From assembly GCA_002451055.1 (NCBI GenBank), contig DKBD01000037.1, forward strand, positions 1-26,774: a stretch of 26,774 bases of DNA, read 5' to 3'. This DNA comes from Nitrospira sp. UBA6909 (GTDB lineage Bacteria; Nitrospirota; Nitrospiria; Nitrospirales; Nitrospiraceae). Position 1 is the stretch's first letter; each line of letters begins with the position of its first letter. A program made the translations under genes and the position numbers. This document shows, one piece after another, positions 14,765 through 22,582 of this stretch. The notes under the pieces were generated by a model. It made no database searches. It saw nothing but the letters and a program-made list of their open reading frames with translations, and had not been told where the DNA came from.

Positions 14765-16045
14765 ATGAAGGGCCTCAGCCTCATCAATCCAGTCGATCCC
14801 AAACAACTGGACAAAGAAACGCTGCGCATCTACGAAATCTGTGACGGCTGCCGCCGCTGCTTCAACCTCTGTCCGTCATTCAATACGCTGCTCGGACGTA
14901 TCGATGATTATGAGGGAGATGTCGCCAAGCTGGCGCCTACCGATCATAGCCGGATCGTCGATGAGTGTTACTACTGCAAACTCTGTTTCAACCATTGTCC
15001 GTACACACCGCCCCATCACTATGAGATCGATTTTCCTCATCTCATGGTTGTGTGGAAAAAGCGTCTGGCGGCGGAACGTGGCGTCCGCTGGCGGGATCGT
15101 CTCCTCATCATGACGGATCAGATTGGGAAGCTGGGTAGTCTCACTGCTGCCCTGACAAATGGATTGTTGCGGAGTCGCCTGGTCCGCTGGGCCGTTGAAT
15201 TGGTCATGGGAGTCCATCGAGACCGCCACGTGTTGCATTTCGCCGGCGAGACGTTTCCCCGGTGGTTCAGCCGTCGTGCACAGCCTCAGCCAGCTGTGGC
15301 GCCGATCCGCAAGGTCGCGTTGTTTTCTTCCTGTCTCGTTAATTATCAGGCGACCGACATCGGCAAGGCGACAGTGCAGGTGTTGGAGAAAAACGGCGTC
15401 CACGTGGTGGTGCCCGAACAGCGTTGCTGTGGCATGCCGAATTTCGATATCGGCGAGACGGAGGCGATTCGGCAGGCCGCGCGCGCCAATGTGGCCTCGC
15501 TGCATCCCTGGGTCGCTGAGGGGTATGATGTGGTAGTGCCGACGGCCAGCTGCAGTTTGATGCTCAAACGCGAATATCCGGAACTCAACCCAGATGAACA
15601 GACCAAGCGGGTCGCCGAGCGGACCTTCGATGTGTGCGAGTATTTGATGGTGATGAAAAAAGCCGGACAATTGGCGACCGATTTTGCGGTGCATCCAGGT
15701 CGGATCGCGTACCAGATTCCTTGTCACTTGCGGGACCAGAACATCGGCTTCAAGTCCAAAGAATTGTTGGAGTGTGCCGGCGCGCAGGTCGAGGTGGTCG
15801 AACAATGTTCCGGCCATGACGGTTCCTGGTCTGCGAAACGGGAGTTCTTTCCGCTTTCCATGAAGATCGCCGGAAAAGCCGTGCGCGCGATCGAACAAGT
15901 GCAGGCCGATCTTGTCGCGTCCGACTGCCCGCTTGCCGGGCTGCAGTTGGATCAGGCGGGGGCTTCAGAGCATGTGGGAGGCAAGGCGACTCGCCACCCG
16001 ATTCAGATCGTCCGCGATGCCTATGGGCTTCCATCTGATCAGTGA
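14765..16045 (+). CDS. Two-cluster Fe-S protein with CCG domains (HdrD/GlpC-like)
   Basis: The 426-residue protein has two 4Fe-4S motifs near the N terminus: Cys26, 29, 32, 36 (CDGCRRCFNLCP) and Cys68, 71, 74, 78 (CYYCKLCFNHCP). Two CCG-type halves follow. The first has FSSCLVNYQATDIG, RCCGMPNFD and PTASCSLML. The second has PCHLRDQNIGFK, QCSGHDGSWS and SDCPLAGLQL, so its central motif has one Cys where a CC pair is typical. HdrD, GlpC and LutA-type proteins share this layout and move electrons. There is no signal peptide or membrane helix. Position between rubrerythrin and DUF3501 suggests it reduces the rubrerythrin. That partnership is inference. Confidence 0.9.
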   Translation: MKGLSLINPVDPKQLDKETLRIYEICDGCRRCFNLCPSFNTLLGRIDDYEGDVAKLAPTDHSRIVDECYYCKLCFNHCPYTPPHHYEIDFPHLMVVWKKRLAAERGVRWRDRLLIMTDQIGKLGSLTAALTNGLLRSRLVRWAVELVMGVHRDRHVLHFAGETFPRWFSRRAQPQPAVAPIRKVALFSSCLVNYQATDIGKATVQVLEKNGVHVVVPEQRCCGMPNFDIGETEAIRQAARANVASLHPWVAEGYDVVVPTASCSLMLKREYPELNPDEQTKRVAERTFDVCEYLMVMKKAGQLATDFAVHPGRIAYQIPCHLRDQNIGFKSKELLECAGAQVEVVEQCSGHDGSWSAKREFFPLSMKIAGKAVRAIEQVQADLVASDCPLAGLQLDQAGASEHVGGKATRHPIQIVRDAYGLPSDQ

Positions 16046-16060
16046 GAGGTCAGTGATTTG

Positions 16061-16100
16061 AATGCTCAATAGAACATTCAATATTGACGATTGAACGTTC
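16061..16100. repeat. Inverted repeat related to the 4001 palindrome
   Basis: GAACATTCAAT (16072-16082) pairs with ATTGAACGTTC (16090-16100) with one mismatch and a 7-base loop. Upstream, ATGCTCAAT (16062-16070) also occurs, on the opposite strand, beside the palindrome at 4001-4018. It lies between the Fe-S protein and DUF3501 genes. Confidence 0.6.
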
Positions 16101-16134
16101 TGCCGGAAAACGATCCATGCGTCACGGTTGACGA

Positions 16135-16746
16135 ATGACGGGACCATCAGTGAAGACAATCACAGTGGACGATATCCTCACCAACGAGGCGTACGACCGG
16201 CAGCGGGATGCTTTCCGGTCCAGAATCATCGAACTCAAGCGGAGGCGCAGGATTTCCATCGGCCCGCTGGTCACGCTGATCTTTGAAAATCGGGAGACCC
16301 TGCGATTTCAGATTCAAGAGATGCTCCGCGTTGAGCGCATTACTGATCCGGCCAAGGTCCAGGAGGAACTGGACGTCTACAATGCCCTGCTCCCAGCGCC
16401 CGGCGAGTTGAGCGCCACGCTCTTAATTGAAATTACCGATGAAGCCATGATGAAGACGTGGCTTGATCGGTTCATGGGGCTTGATCACGGCGAGAAGCTG
16501 GCGATCGTAGCGGATGGCGAGCGAATCTTCGGGGAGTTCGAAGGCGGCCGTAGTCATGACACGAAAATCAGCGCGGTCCATTTCGTCAGGTTTCGGCCGA
16601 CCGCATCGATGAAAGAAGCCTTTGCCGATCTCCGTCGGCCGGTGGCGATCACCGTGAATCATCAGGGCTATCAGGAAGAAGCGCCCGTTCCCGGCAGCAT
16701 GAGAGAAGAATGGCTCTCCGATCTGAAAGGCGTTGCAGAGTTGTAA
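16135..16746 (+). CDS. DUF3501 protein
   Basis: The protein of 203 residues (198 if it starts at the GTG at 16150, which puts KTITVDDIL at the N terminus as in other family members and has GGGA upstream) matches DUF3501. Characteristic segments are RSRIIELKRRRRISIGP, LIFENRETLRFQIQEMLRVE and the C-terminal FVRFRPTASMKEAF. There is no cysteine and no signal peptide. The RRRR patch and the FENRETLRFQIQEML segment are conserved in the family, but no activity is known. It follows the CCG Fe-S protein, a gene pairing I recall from other bacteria. It may be an accessory factor of that protein or of the rubrerythrin; this is inference. Confidence 0.88.
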   Translation: MTGPSVKTITVDDILTNEAYDRQRDAFRSRIIELKRRRRISIGPLVTLIFENRETLRFQIQEMLRVERITDPAKVQEELDVYNALLPAPGELSATLLIEITDEAMMKTWLDRFMGLDHGEKLAIVADGERIFGEFEGGRSHDTKISAVHFVRFRPTASMKEAFADLRRPVAITVNHQGYQEEAPVPGSMREEWLSDLKGVAEL

Positions 16747-16815
16747 GTGCTGGGCGCTGAGGTCGTAACCATTGTCCTTCTTTCGACTTGTACTCAGCAC
16801 TCAGGACTGAGCACT
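16746..16815. repeat. Iterated CTCAGCACT repeat forming a hairpin
   Basis: AGTGCTGGGCGCTGAG (16746-16761) can pair with the region CTCAGCACTCAGGACT (16793-16808) in 13 of 16 positions. The word CTCAGCACTCAG (16793-16804) recurs at 19163-19174 and, inverted, at 19128-19139. It fills the gap between DUF3501 and the pterin synthase-like gene, and its first bases overlap the DUF3501 stop region. Confidence 0.7.
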
Positions 16816-16823
16816 GGACATCC

Positions 16824-17576
16824 ATGGCATCTGTCTTACTGAACAAACGCATTGAGTTCGCCGCTTCCCACCGCTACATCAAGCCGGAGTGGGATGAGGC
16901 GAAGAATCGCGCCGTGTTCGGTCCATGTTACAACCCGCCAGCACATGGCCACAACTACATGCTCGAAGTTACCGTGGCGGGAGAGATTGATCCCGTCAAC
17001 GGCATGGTCGTCAACCTCTTCGACCTGAAACGAGTTCTCCTTGATGTGCTCGAAGAGTTCGACCACAAGAATCTCAATCTGGACATGCCCTACTTCAAGG
17101 ACCGGATTCCCACATCGGAGAACTTTGCGCGGCTGCTCTGGACAAAACTGGCTCCTCAGCCGGATATTGGGGCACTTCACACCGTCCGCCTCTATGAAGA
17201 CGAGGACCTCTATGCCGAAGTGACGGCGACAGGGGGACTCGATAGGGCGTCTGTGACGAGGCGCTATTCCTTCACGGCCGTCCACGATGGAAACCAGGGC
17301 CACAGCTGGGATCTCTACGTGACCGTCCATGGGCCAATCGATCCGGTCACCGGTATGGTCACCGACATCGCTGCGATGGATCGGCTGGTTCTGGACCACG
17401 TCGTAAAGACGTTCGACAGGCAGGATCTTCGGCAGGTCATCGGCACTCAGTCGGTCAGCGGGTCTGCCGTGGCGAAAACGATCTGGGACCGGCTAACCGG
17501 CCGTCTATCCAGCGGCACGCTCTCCAACATCCACCTCGATCAAACACGCGATCTTTCCTTCGACTACGCCGGGTAA
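16824..17576 (+). CDS. Tandem 6-pyruvoyl-tetrahydropterin synthase-like protein
   Basis: The 250-residue protein holds two PTPS folds. The N-terminal one has AASHRY, then GPCYNPPAHGHNY with the catalytic Cys and the HGH zinc pair, then IDPVNGMVVNLFDLK and FDHKNLNLDMPYF. This is close to the eukaryotic PTPS pattern. The second fold (from RRYSFTAVHDGNQGHSWDLY, about residue 150) keeps IDPVTGMVTDIAAMD but has QGH instead of HGH and no catalytic Cys, so it is probably structural. The enzyme family eliminates triphosphate from dihydroneopterin triphosphate. The ATG at 16824 follows GGACATCC and the repeat. An upstream in-frame start at 16788 is inside the repeat and is not used. Confidence 0.88.
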   Translation: MASVLLNKRIEFAASHRYIKPEWDEAKNRAVFGPCYNPPAHGHNYMLEVTVAGEIDPVNGMVVNLFDLKRVLLDVLEEFDHKNLNLDMPYFKDRIPTSENFARLLWTKLAPQPDIGALHTVRLYEDEDLYAEVTATGGLDRASVTRRYSFTAVHDGNQGHSWDLYVTVHGPIDPVTGMVTDIAAMDRLVLDHVVKTFDRQDLRQVIGTQSVSGSAVAKTIWDRLTGRLSSGTLSNIHLDQTRDLSFDYAG

Positions 17577-17685
17577 TCGGGCGGCTCCCGACCTCTCTGT
17601 GCAGCGGGTCACCCACGAATCGGAGCGCCTTTCCTCTCTGCCATGGATTGAGGATGAGGCGGGGGGTGCGGCCGCCGCTGAGAAC

Positions 17686-17715
17686 TTGTACCACTTGCTA
17701 CAAGAAGCCTAGAAT
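17686..17715 (+). promoter_or_regulatory. Candidate promoter of the small membrane protein
   Basis: TTGTAC at 17686-17691, an 18-base spacer and TAGAAT at 17710-17715. The -35 lies within the inverted repeat CTTGTA (17685-17690) / TACAAG (17699-17704), which could be an operator. The start codon is about 50 bases downstream. Confidence 0.4.
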
Positions 17716-17766
17716 TAACTATGCCATCAAGGCACAGGATGAATGATCGCAAAAGGAGGTCTGCCA

Positions 17767-17970
17767 ATGGTCATGGTGAAGGTCCTCAAGATTGTTGGAA
17801 TCATCTGGGCACTCCTAGGAACGGCGAATATCCTCCTTGGAATGTATGCTGGCCCGATATCAGAAGGAATTCCCACATTTGGGGTCATGTTTAGTGTGAC
17901 GTTGTTTATCATGCCGGGCCTGATTGTGTACGGAATCGGGGAATGGAACGCACGGAAAATGGGCCGATGA
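17767..17970 (+). CDS. Small two-helix membrane protein
   Basis: The 67-residue product begins MVMVKVLKIVGIIWALLGTA and has two hydrophobic helices: residues about 5-24 and about 35-55 (FGVMFSVTLFIMPGLIVYGI), joined by a short loop with Asn, Gly and Pro. It ends with charged ARKMGR. AAAGGAGGT lies 6 bases before the ATG at 17767, a very strong site. An ATG at 17743 lacks one. No family is recognised. It stands alone with its own candidate promoter. Confidence 0.75.
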   Translation: MVMVKVLKIVGIIWALLGTANILLGMYAGPISEGIPTFGVMFSVTLFIMPGLIVYGIGEWNARKMGR

Positions 17971-18050
17971 AAGGAGGGCGGAGTCTGTAACCGTCTAGGA
18001 AATGCATCTGCCTGATCGACGCCTGTTCTCTCGGTTCGCTCCGGCGCCCA

Positions 18051-18515
18051 TCACTGTTTCGGCTGGTGGTGAGGTTGGCTTTTGCCTTCTGTGCGTGATG
18101 TTTCGTCCTGGGTCTTGAGTGGGGTAAAACGGACGGCGTAGGCATCCTGGTTGGGCAACTTGATGAAGACCATGACTCCCGTATCTGGGTGTATCGTGAA
18201 TGCTCCGGTGCCTGTCAGTGTGTTGTCACCGGATGGTTCTAGCTCCACCTGGATTCTGGTCTTTTCATACCCATGTTGGATGGTGGCCTTGGCTCGTGCT
18301 CCATCCGTGGGGATTGCCTTGTCCGAATGGTCCGTCACATACAACACGAGCGCTCCGTCTTTGGCCACCAGTTCGAGATGATAGGGCCCTGTCGCGTGTG
18401 CTTGCCCCCCATGAAGCGCCTTCACAAGATCGTCGTGTTTCGCCTTGTGAGCCTCCACCGGGACTGACCAGGCCAGCATCGCACTGAGGGTCAGATGACA
18501 CAGCAGATATTTCAT
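18051..18515 (-). CDS. Secreted His-rich protein of unknown function
   Basis: The 154-residue protein has a signal peptide (about residues 1-22, SVPVEAH at the cleavage region) and then His-rich patches: HKAKHDD, LHGGQAHATGPYH and a C-terminal SQPHHQPKQ. The core (LVLYVTDHSDKAIPTDGARA, then TRIQVELEPSGDNTLTGTG) looks like a beta-sandwich of the type found in periplasmic metal-handling proteins. Metal binding is suggested by the His content only. The gene is alone on the minus strand; the region between it and the thioredoxin-like gene shows no clear function. Confidence 0.75.
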   Translation of the reverse strand: MKYLLCHLTLSAMLAWSVPVEAHKAKHDDLVKALHGGQAHATGPYHLELVAKDGALVLYVTDHSDKAIPTDGARAKATIQHGYEKTRIQVELEPSGDNTLTGTGAFTIHPDTGVMVFIKLPNQDAYAVRFTPLKTQDETSRTEGKSQPHHQPKQ

Positions 18516-18749
18516 AGTCGATTCTCCCGTAAGGCTGGCCCTATGCCGATCAGCCTATGGTGGAGCGGGTGCGGATCATTCAGTGTTTCGATGGTTAGAG
18601 TTGGTGGCCCTCACCGCCTGTTCGTGACGTTCCCGGTCGTTGGATATCCGTCGAGGCACAGTCTTTCTGCTCTGGTCAAGGTATGCCGATGCCAGCTCTA
18701 TGTCAACGGCGGAGCGAGATCTGATTTGGAGACCGGTAAGGGAAGAGGA
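18516..18749. other. Intergenic region with no clear signal
   Basis: About 234 bases between the secreted His-rich protein and the thioredoxin-like gene. A short inverted repeat, AGGCTG (18532-18537) with CAGCCT (18551-18556), is the only structure noted. No gene is supported; a 91-codon plus-strand frame crosses both neighbours' sequences and lacks a start site or domain. Confidence 0.5.
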
Positions 18750-19082
18750 TTATTTCAGCAGATGATCTGAAATCAGCGCGGCGAGTTCGGCTGGCTCGAC
18801 CACGCCCTCGCGGGTCAGGAGCAGCTTGCCGTTCGCAAAGAAGTGAGTGGTTGGATAGGTCTCGAATGTGTGGGTCTTCTTGATCTCGCGGCAGCGTCCG
18901 GGGACGTGCATCTTGGCTTTGCCGACCTTGATCGTCGGAAACTTTGCAGCAGTCGCTTCAAGGATCGGATCATAGGCCTTGCATGGCTCGCAGGTAGCCA
19001 AACCATATGCCACGACGGCGCCGTCGCTTTCGGTGAACTCCTTGTAGTTGGCGTCGCTGACGTCTTGAAGTATGCCAGACAT
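18750..19082 (-). CDS. Thioredoxin-like protein with CEPC motif
   Basis: The 110-residue protein has the thioredoxin fold: an N-terminal strand, then YGLATCEPCKAYDPI with active-site Cys31 and Cys34 (CEPC instead of CGPC), a middle strand KVGKAKMHV, and the cis-Pro segment TYPTTHFFANGK. The Glu between the active cysteines should alter redox potential. There is no signal peptide. It lies downstream of the peroxiredoxin gene on the same strand, separated by a 105-base repeat, so it may reduce that enzyme; this is inference. Confidence 0.9.
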   Translation of the reverse strand: MSGILQDVSDANYKEFTESDGAVVAYGLATCEPCKAYDPILEATAAKFPTIKVGKAKMHVPGRCREIKKTHTFETYPTTHFFANGKLLLTREGVVEPAELAALISDHLLK

Positions 19083-19127
19083 AGTAACGAGTGCTGAGTG
19101 CTTGTGAATAGTGCTGAGGACCGAGTT

Positions 19128-19174
19128 CTGAGTGCTGAGCGGGGAGAGCGTTCCTCTTCCGTCTCAGCACTCAG
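19128..19174. repeat. 12-base inverted repeat of the CTCAGCACT family
   Basis: CTGAGTGCTGAG (19128-19139) pairs perfectly with CTCAGCACTCAG (19163-19174) over 23 bases. More partial copies lie at 19090-19120. The element lies between the peroxiredoxin stop and the thioredoxin-like start, so it could terminate or stabilise the shared transcript. It matches the core of the 16746-16815 repeat. Confidence 0.75.
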
Positions 19175-19187
19175 TTCTCAGCACTTC

Positions 19188-19658
19188 TTAGCCGAGCTTT
19201 GCGAGCGCCGCCAGGATGTCCTTGTCCTCACGGGCCGTCTTAATCTCCTGCACCTTCGCATAGGCGACCTTGCCGCTCTTATCGACGATCACGGTTGCCC
19301 GTTTGGAGCAGTTCAGCGGCTCAAAGTAGAGACCGTACTCCTTGCAGGTTTTTCGGTGCACATCGGACAGGAGGCGGTGCTTCAGATCGAGCGAGTCAGC
19401 CCAGGCCTTGTGTGAAAAGAAGCTGTCGCAGCTGATGCCGAACAGCTCTGCATTGGCCGATTGAAATTGGGGGAAATCGTCGGACAAGCATTTGTTCTCC
19501 CCATGACACACAGGGCTCCAGTCCAGGGGATAGAAGCAGAGCACGACGTTTTTCTTGCCGCGGTAATCGCTCAACTTCACATCTTTCTGATCCTGATCCT
19601 TCAACTCAAAATCCGGGGCTGTATCGCCGGCCTTGATTTCTGGTGCTACGTCGCTCAT
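19188..19658 (-). CDS. Peroxiredoxin (AhpC/TSA family)
   Basis: The 156-residue protein reduces peroxides. [10 protein letters not shown] contains the peroxidatic Cys51 with Pro44 and Ser48 at the usual positions. A second Cys at 57 (GENKC) and Cys in ISCD and KTCKE are also present; which one is resolving is not clear. [13 protein letters not shown] supplies the active-site Arg. The ATG at 19658 has AAAGGAGG at 7 bases. The frame extends to 19697 without a site. The downstream thioredoxin-like gene suggests a peroxidase-reductase pair. Palindromes lie in the upstream control region. Confidence 0.93.
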   Translation of the reverse strand: MSDVAPEIKAGDTAPDFELKDQDQKDVKLSDYRGKKNVVLCFYPLDWSPVCHGENKCLSDDFPQFQSANAELFGISCDSFFSHKAWADSLDLKHRLLSDVHRKTCKEYGLYFEPLNCSKRATVIVDKSGKVAYAKVQEIKTAREDKDILAALAKLG

Positions 19659-19699
19659 CTCCGGTCCTCCTTTGTAGGCATCGCTAGATATTGACACGT

Positions 19700-19736
19700 C
19701 TGAGATCTCAGGTTTCGAAGAGACCTCTCTTTCAAA
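19700..19736 (-). promoter_or_regulatory. Two dyads upstream of peroxiredoxin
   Basis: CTGAGATCTCAG (19700-19711) is a perfect palindrome. TTTCGAAGAGA (19713-19723) and TCTCTTTCAAA (19726-19736) are an imperfect inverted repeat (9 of 11 pairs, 2-base centre). They lie 42-78 bases before the start codon, where an operator of a redox regulator would lie. The identity of the regulator is unknown. Confidence 0.45.
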
Positions 19737-19840
19737 GATAAAATTTCTACCCTGCGCTAGGAAGGCTTGTCAACGGGTCGGAAGGCCTATGATATGAAGT
19801 GAGACGAGTGGGTAAAATCCGGAGTAGGCGGTCAAATCGT

Positions 19841-20593
19841 TCATTGGGTTCGAAGCTCGCGGAATCCCAGCATGCGTCCTGCGGGAGCCGCTGTGCGATA
19901 ATTCACGATGCGGACCGTCCGGCCGAGCAGTTGAAGGTGGACGTCAGCCCCAACCTTGGGAGATTGCCCGAGACGCAGCAATTCGTTGGCCGATTCCGTG
20001 AGGAGTTCCCGTGCGGTGCCATCAGAGAGACCCTTACCCTGCCAGGTCTCGATCTCGTCCAGCCCGAATTTGCCGAGCCCCAGCGAATAGGACCAGACTT
20101 GGTCGGTCCTCGTGGTGTCGTCATGCGTGATCGCGACGTGGTCGTCCAGGATAAATGCGGTGAGCGGGCGGTCTTGCCAGTCCGATGGGTTGAGATAATC
20201 GCGCGTGGTCACGTCATAGGCGGTCCCTTGCGTTAAGAATGTCAGGCCACGTGCCAAACGGGCGGCGAAGAGCACGGTGTCCGGCATCTCCCGCGGAGCC
20301 GCAAGAGACGGCGCAATGGCGCCCATCAGCTCATGTTCCCAGGCCAACTGTTTCATCACGTCTGCTACCTGGTCGGCTGGTAGGGGCATGACGGTATGGG
20401 CCGACCATGGCCCATGGCTTGCTTGCCAGGATTCTGGAGAACCTGTTTCGTGGTGGATCACCAATGGTCCTCCGTATTCACGCTCGTACCAGACCTTCAG
20501 CTCATCCGTCGAAGGGGCTGTGCCACGATAGCCGATGAAGTAGAGGGGAGGTCGTTTGGCTGAAGGTTTGGGAGTCTTTTTGCGAATTCTCAT
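19841..20593 (-). CDS. Uncharacterised protein (possibly DUF4261-related)
   Basis: The 250-residue protein has a basic start (MRIRKKTPKPSAKRPPLYFI), no signal peptide and no membrane segment. Segments such as LARGLTFLTQGTAYDVTTRDYLNPSDW, FILDDHVAITHDD and WSYSLGLGKFGLDEIET resemble the DUF4261 pattern, but I am not certain. Function is unknown. GGAA lies 6 bases before the ATG. It is alone between the peroxiredoxin region and the typA gene. Confidence 0.75.
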   Translation of the reverse strand: MRIRKKTPKPSAKRPPLYFIGYRGTAPSTDELKVWYEREYGGPLVIHHETGSPESWQASHGPWSAHTVMPLPADQVADVMKQLAWEHELMGAIAPSLAAPREMPDTVLFAARLARGLTFLTQGTAYDVTTRDYLNPSDWQDRPLTAFILDDHVAITHDDTTRTDQVWSYSLGLGKFGLDEIETWQGKGLSDGTARELLTESANELLRLGQSPKVGADVHLQLLGRTVRIVNYRTAAPAGRMLGFRELRTQ

Positions 20594-20632
20594 ATCAGAT
20601 TCCGTTTCGTGCTCTTCGGGACGCGGCTCCTA

Positions 20633-20645
20633 ACTCCTCACCCTT
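20633..20645. repeat. Second copy of the ACTCCTCACCCTT word
   Basis: ACTCCTCACCCTT here is the reverse complement of 5766-5778. CTCCTAAC words flank it (about 20628 and 20654). It lies between the DUF4261-like gene and the end of typA. Confidence 0.5.
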
Positions 20646-20665
20646 ACTGCATAACTCCTAACGGG

Positions 20666-22522
20666 TTACTTCCCTGCCTTTTTGGCTTTGCGCCGATCTT
20701 CCGGATGGAGAAGACGCTTGCGGAGGCGCAGGTTCTTGGGGGTGATCTCCACCAGTTCGTCTGCCCCGATGTATTCCAGTGCGAATTCCAACGTCATCTC
20801 GCGCGGAGGGGTGAGGATCAGAGCTTCATCGGAACCGGACGCCCGCATGTTCGAGAGGTGCTTTTCCTTGCATACATTGACGTCCAGATCCTCGTCCCGA
20901 CTGTTTTGTCCGACGACCATCCCCCGATAGACTTCGATGCCGGGACCGATAAACAGCTCCCCGCGTTCCTGCGTCATGAACAGTGCGTAGGCGGTGCTGG
21001 TGCCGTCTTCGAAGGCGCAAAGCGAGCCGTGCGGCGAGACGAGCAGATCCTGTTCATGCGCCGGTTCGTAGGCCTTGAACACGTGGTGCATAATGAGCGT
21101 GCCGCGCGTCTTGGCCATGAGGATGTTCTTCAAGCCCATGATGCCGCGTGTGGGAATGTAATATTCCAAATGCATCTCGCCCATGCCGGTGTCGGAGTGG
21201 ACCAGCTTCATATGCCGCATTTCGCCGCGGCGTTTCCCGATCTCTTCGATGACGGCCCCCTGATACATTTCCGGCACTTGAATGGTCAATTCTTCGAAGG
21301 GCTCCGTAACCTTGCCGCCGTCTCGATGGAGAATGACTTCCGGCTGAGACACTTGCAGTTCGTAGCCTTCCCGCCTCATCTGTTCGATCAACACGCTCAG
21401 ATGCAACTCGCCGCGCCCAGCAACCAGAAAACGGTCTGCACTGTCCGTCTCACTCACTCGCAGTGATACGTTGGTCTCCAGTTCTTTGAAAAGTCGTTCG
21501 CGGAGGTGGCGCGACGTCAAGAACTTGCCCTCCCGCCCGGCAAAGGGGCTGTTGTTGACAGAGAACGTCATCTGTACGGTCGGCTCGTCGATCGTCACGC
21601 GGGGAAGGGCGACCGGCTGCTCGGCGTCGGCGATGGTATCGCCGATGCCAACCTCCTCAAGACCTGCCACCGCGACGATTTCCCCCGCCTCGGCTTGTTC
21701 CGTATCCGCCCGTTCTAGGCCGGAATAGACCGCGAGGTCCGACACTTTTCCAGGGAGCCGCTCGCCGTTTTTCCCGAGCACCAGGACATTCTGCCGGCGG
21801 GCGATCGCCCCCGATTGGATCTTGCCGATTCCCATTTTGCCTTTGTAAGAATCCTGCGCAAGAGCCAGCACGAGGATCTGGAGCGGGGCAGTGGCATTGA
21901 TGGCCGGCGCTGAAATTTGCTCCAGCACCGTGTCGAGCAACGGGGTGATGTCGGTGCCCGGCTTGTTCGCATCGAGCGAGGCGATTCCTTTGATGGCCGA
22001 GGCATAGACGATCGGGAAGTCGAGTTGTTCGTCGGTTGCGCCAAGATGAACGAAGAGATCGAACGTGCGGTTGACGACATCGTCGATCATGGCATCAGGC
22101 CGGTCGATCTTGTTGATGACGACGATGGCCTTGTGTCCGAGCGCCAGGGCCTTGCGCAGCACGAAGGTCGTCTGCGGCATCGGGCCTTCCTTGGCGTCGA
22201 TCAGAAGCAGCACCCCGTCCACCATCCGAAGGGTTCGCTCCACTTCGCCGCCGAAATCGGCGTGGCCAGGCGTGTCGACGATGTTGATCTTGACCCCCTT
22301 GTACACGACGCTGGCGTTCTTGGCCCGGATCGTGATCCCGCGTTCGCGTTCTTGATCCATGGAGTCCATGATCCGCTCGCCCATATCGTCGATCTTGCGG
22401 TGGACATGGGTTTGGCGAAGAATGGCGTCGACGAGCGTTGTCTTGCCGTGGTCGACGTGGGCGATAATGGCGATGTTCCGGATATCGTTCCGGCGGTCTT
22501 GAGGAGCGCGTAATTGCGACAT
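20666..22522 (-). CDS. typA: Ribosome-associated GTPase TypA/BipA
   Basis: The 618-residue GTPase has [17 protein letters not shown] (G1), RGITIRAKN (G2), [11 protein letters not shown] (G3) and [10 protein letters not shown] (G4), then the EF-G-like domains and the family-specific C terminus. [22 protein letters not shown] and RGIMGLKN are typical. It binds ribosomes and is needed for growth under stress or cold. The ATG at 22522 starts [11 protein letters not shown]; the 676-codon frame further upstream runs through the terminator-like hairpin and is not used. It diverges from the PBP gene. Confidence 0.96.
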   Translation of the reverse strand: MSQLRAPQDRRNDIRNIAIIAHVDHGKTTLVDAILRQTHVHRKIDDMGERIMDSMDQERERGITIRAKNASVVYKGVKINIVDTPGHADFGGEVERTLRMVDGVLLLIDAKEGPMPQTTFVLRKALALGHKAIVVINKIDRPDAMIDDVVNRTFDLFVHLGATDEQLDFPIVYASAIKGIASLDANKPGTDITPLLDTVLEQISAPAINATAPLQILVLALAQDSYKGKMGIGKIQSGAIARRQNVLVLGKNGERLPGKVSDLAVYSGLERADTEQAEAGEIVAVAGLEEVGIGDTIADAEQPVALPRVTIDEPTVQMTFSVNNSPFAGREGKFLTSRHLRERLFKELETNVSLRVSETDSADRFLVAGRGELHLSVLIEQMRREGYELQVSQPEVILHRDGGKVTEPFEELTIQVPEMYQGAVIEEIGKRRGEMRHMKLVHSDTGMGEMHLEYYIPTRGIMGLKNILMAKTRGTLIMHHVFKAYEPAHEQDLLVSPHGSLCAFEDGTSTAYALFMTQERGELFIGPGIEVYRGMVVGQNSRDEDLDVNVCKEKHLSNMRASGSDEALILTPPREMTLEFALEYIGADELVEITPKNLRLRKRLLHPEDRRKAKKAGK

Positions 22523-22546
22523 AGGTTCCGTTCTTCTGTTCGCGAC

Positions 22547-22576
22547 AAAAAAAAGACGCCCCGACGGTGAGGCGTC
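22547..22576 (-). terminator. Intrinsic terminator-like hairpin just before typA
   Basis: Read on the minus strand: GACGCC (22576-22571), a 10-base loop, GGCGTC (22560-22555), then eight T (22554-22547). It lies 25 bases before the typA start and faces the same way as typA. No minus-strand gene lies upstream, so it would be in the typA leader. Confidence 0.65.
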
Positions 22577-22582
22577 AGGCAG

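Noticed and set aside
14876..15898. 340-codon minus-strand frame
   Set aside because: Antisense to the Fe-S protein, whose eight ordered cluster cysteines identify the true frame.
18495..18770. 91-codon plus-strand frame
   Set aside because: It overlaps the start of the secreted protein and the end of the thioredoxin-like gene on the opposite strand, with no domain or ribosome site.
21917..22513. 198-codon plus-strand frame
   Set aside because: Antisense to the typA GTPase domain.
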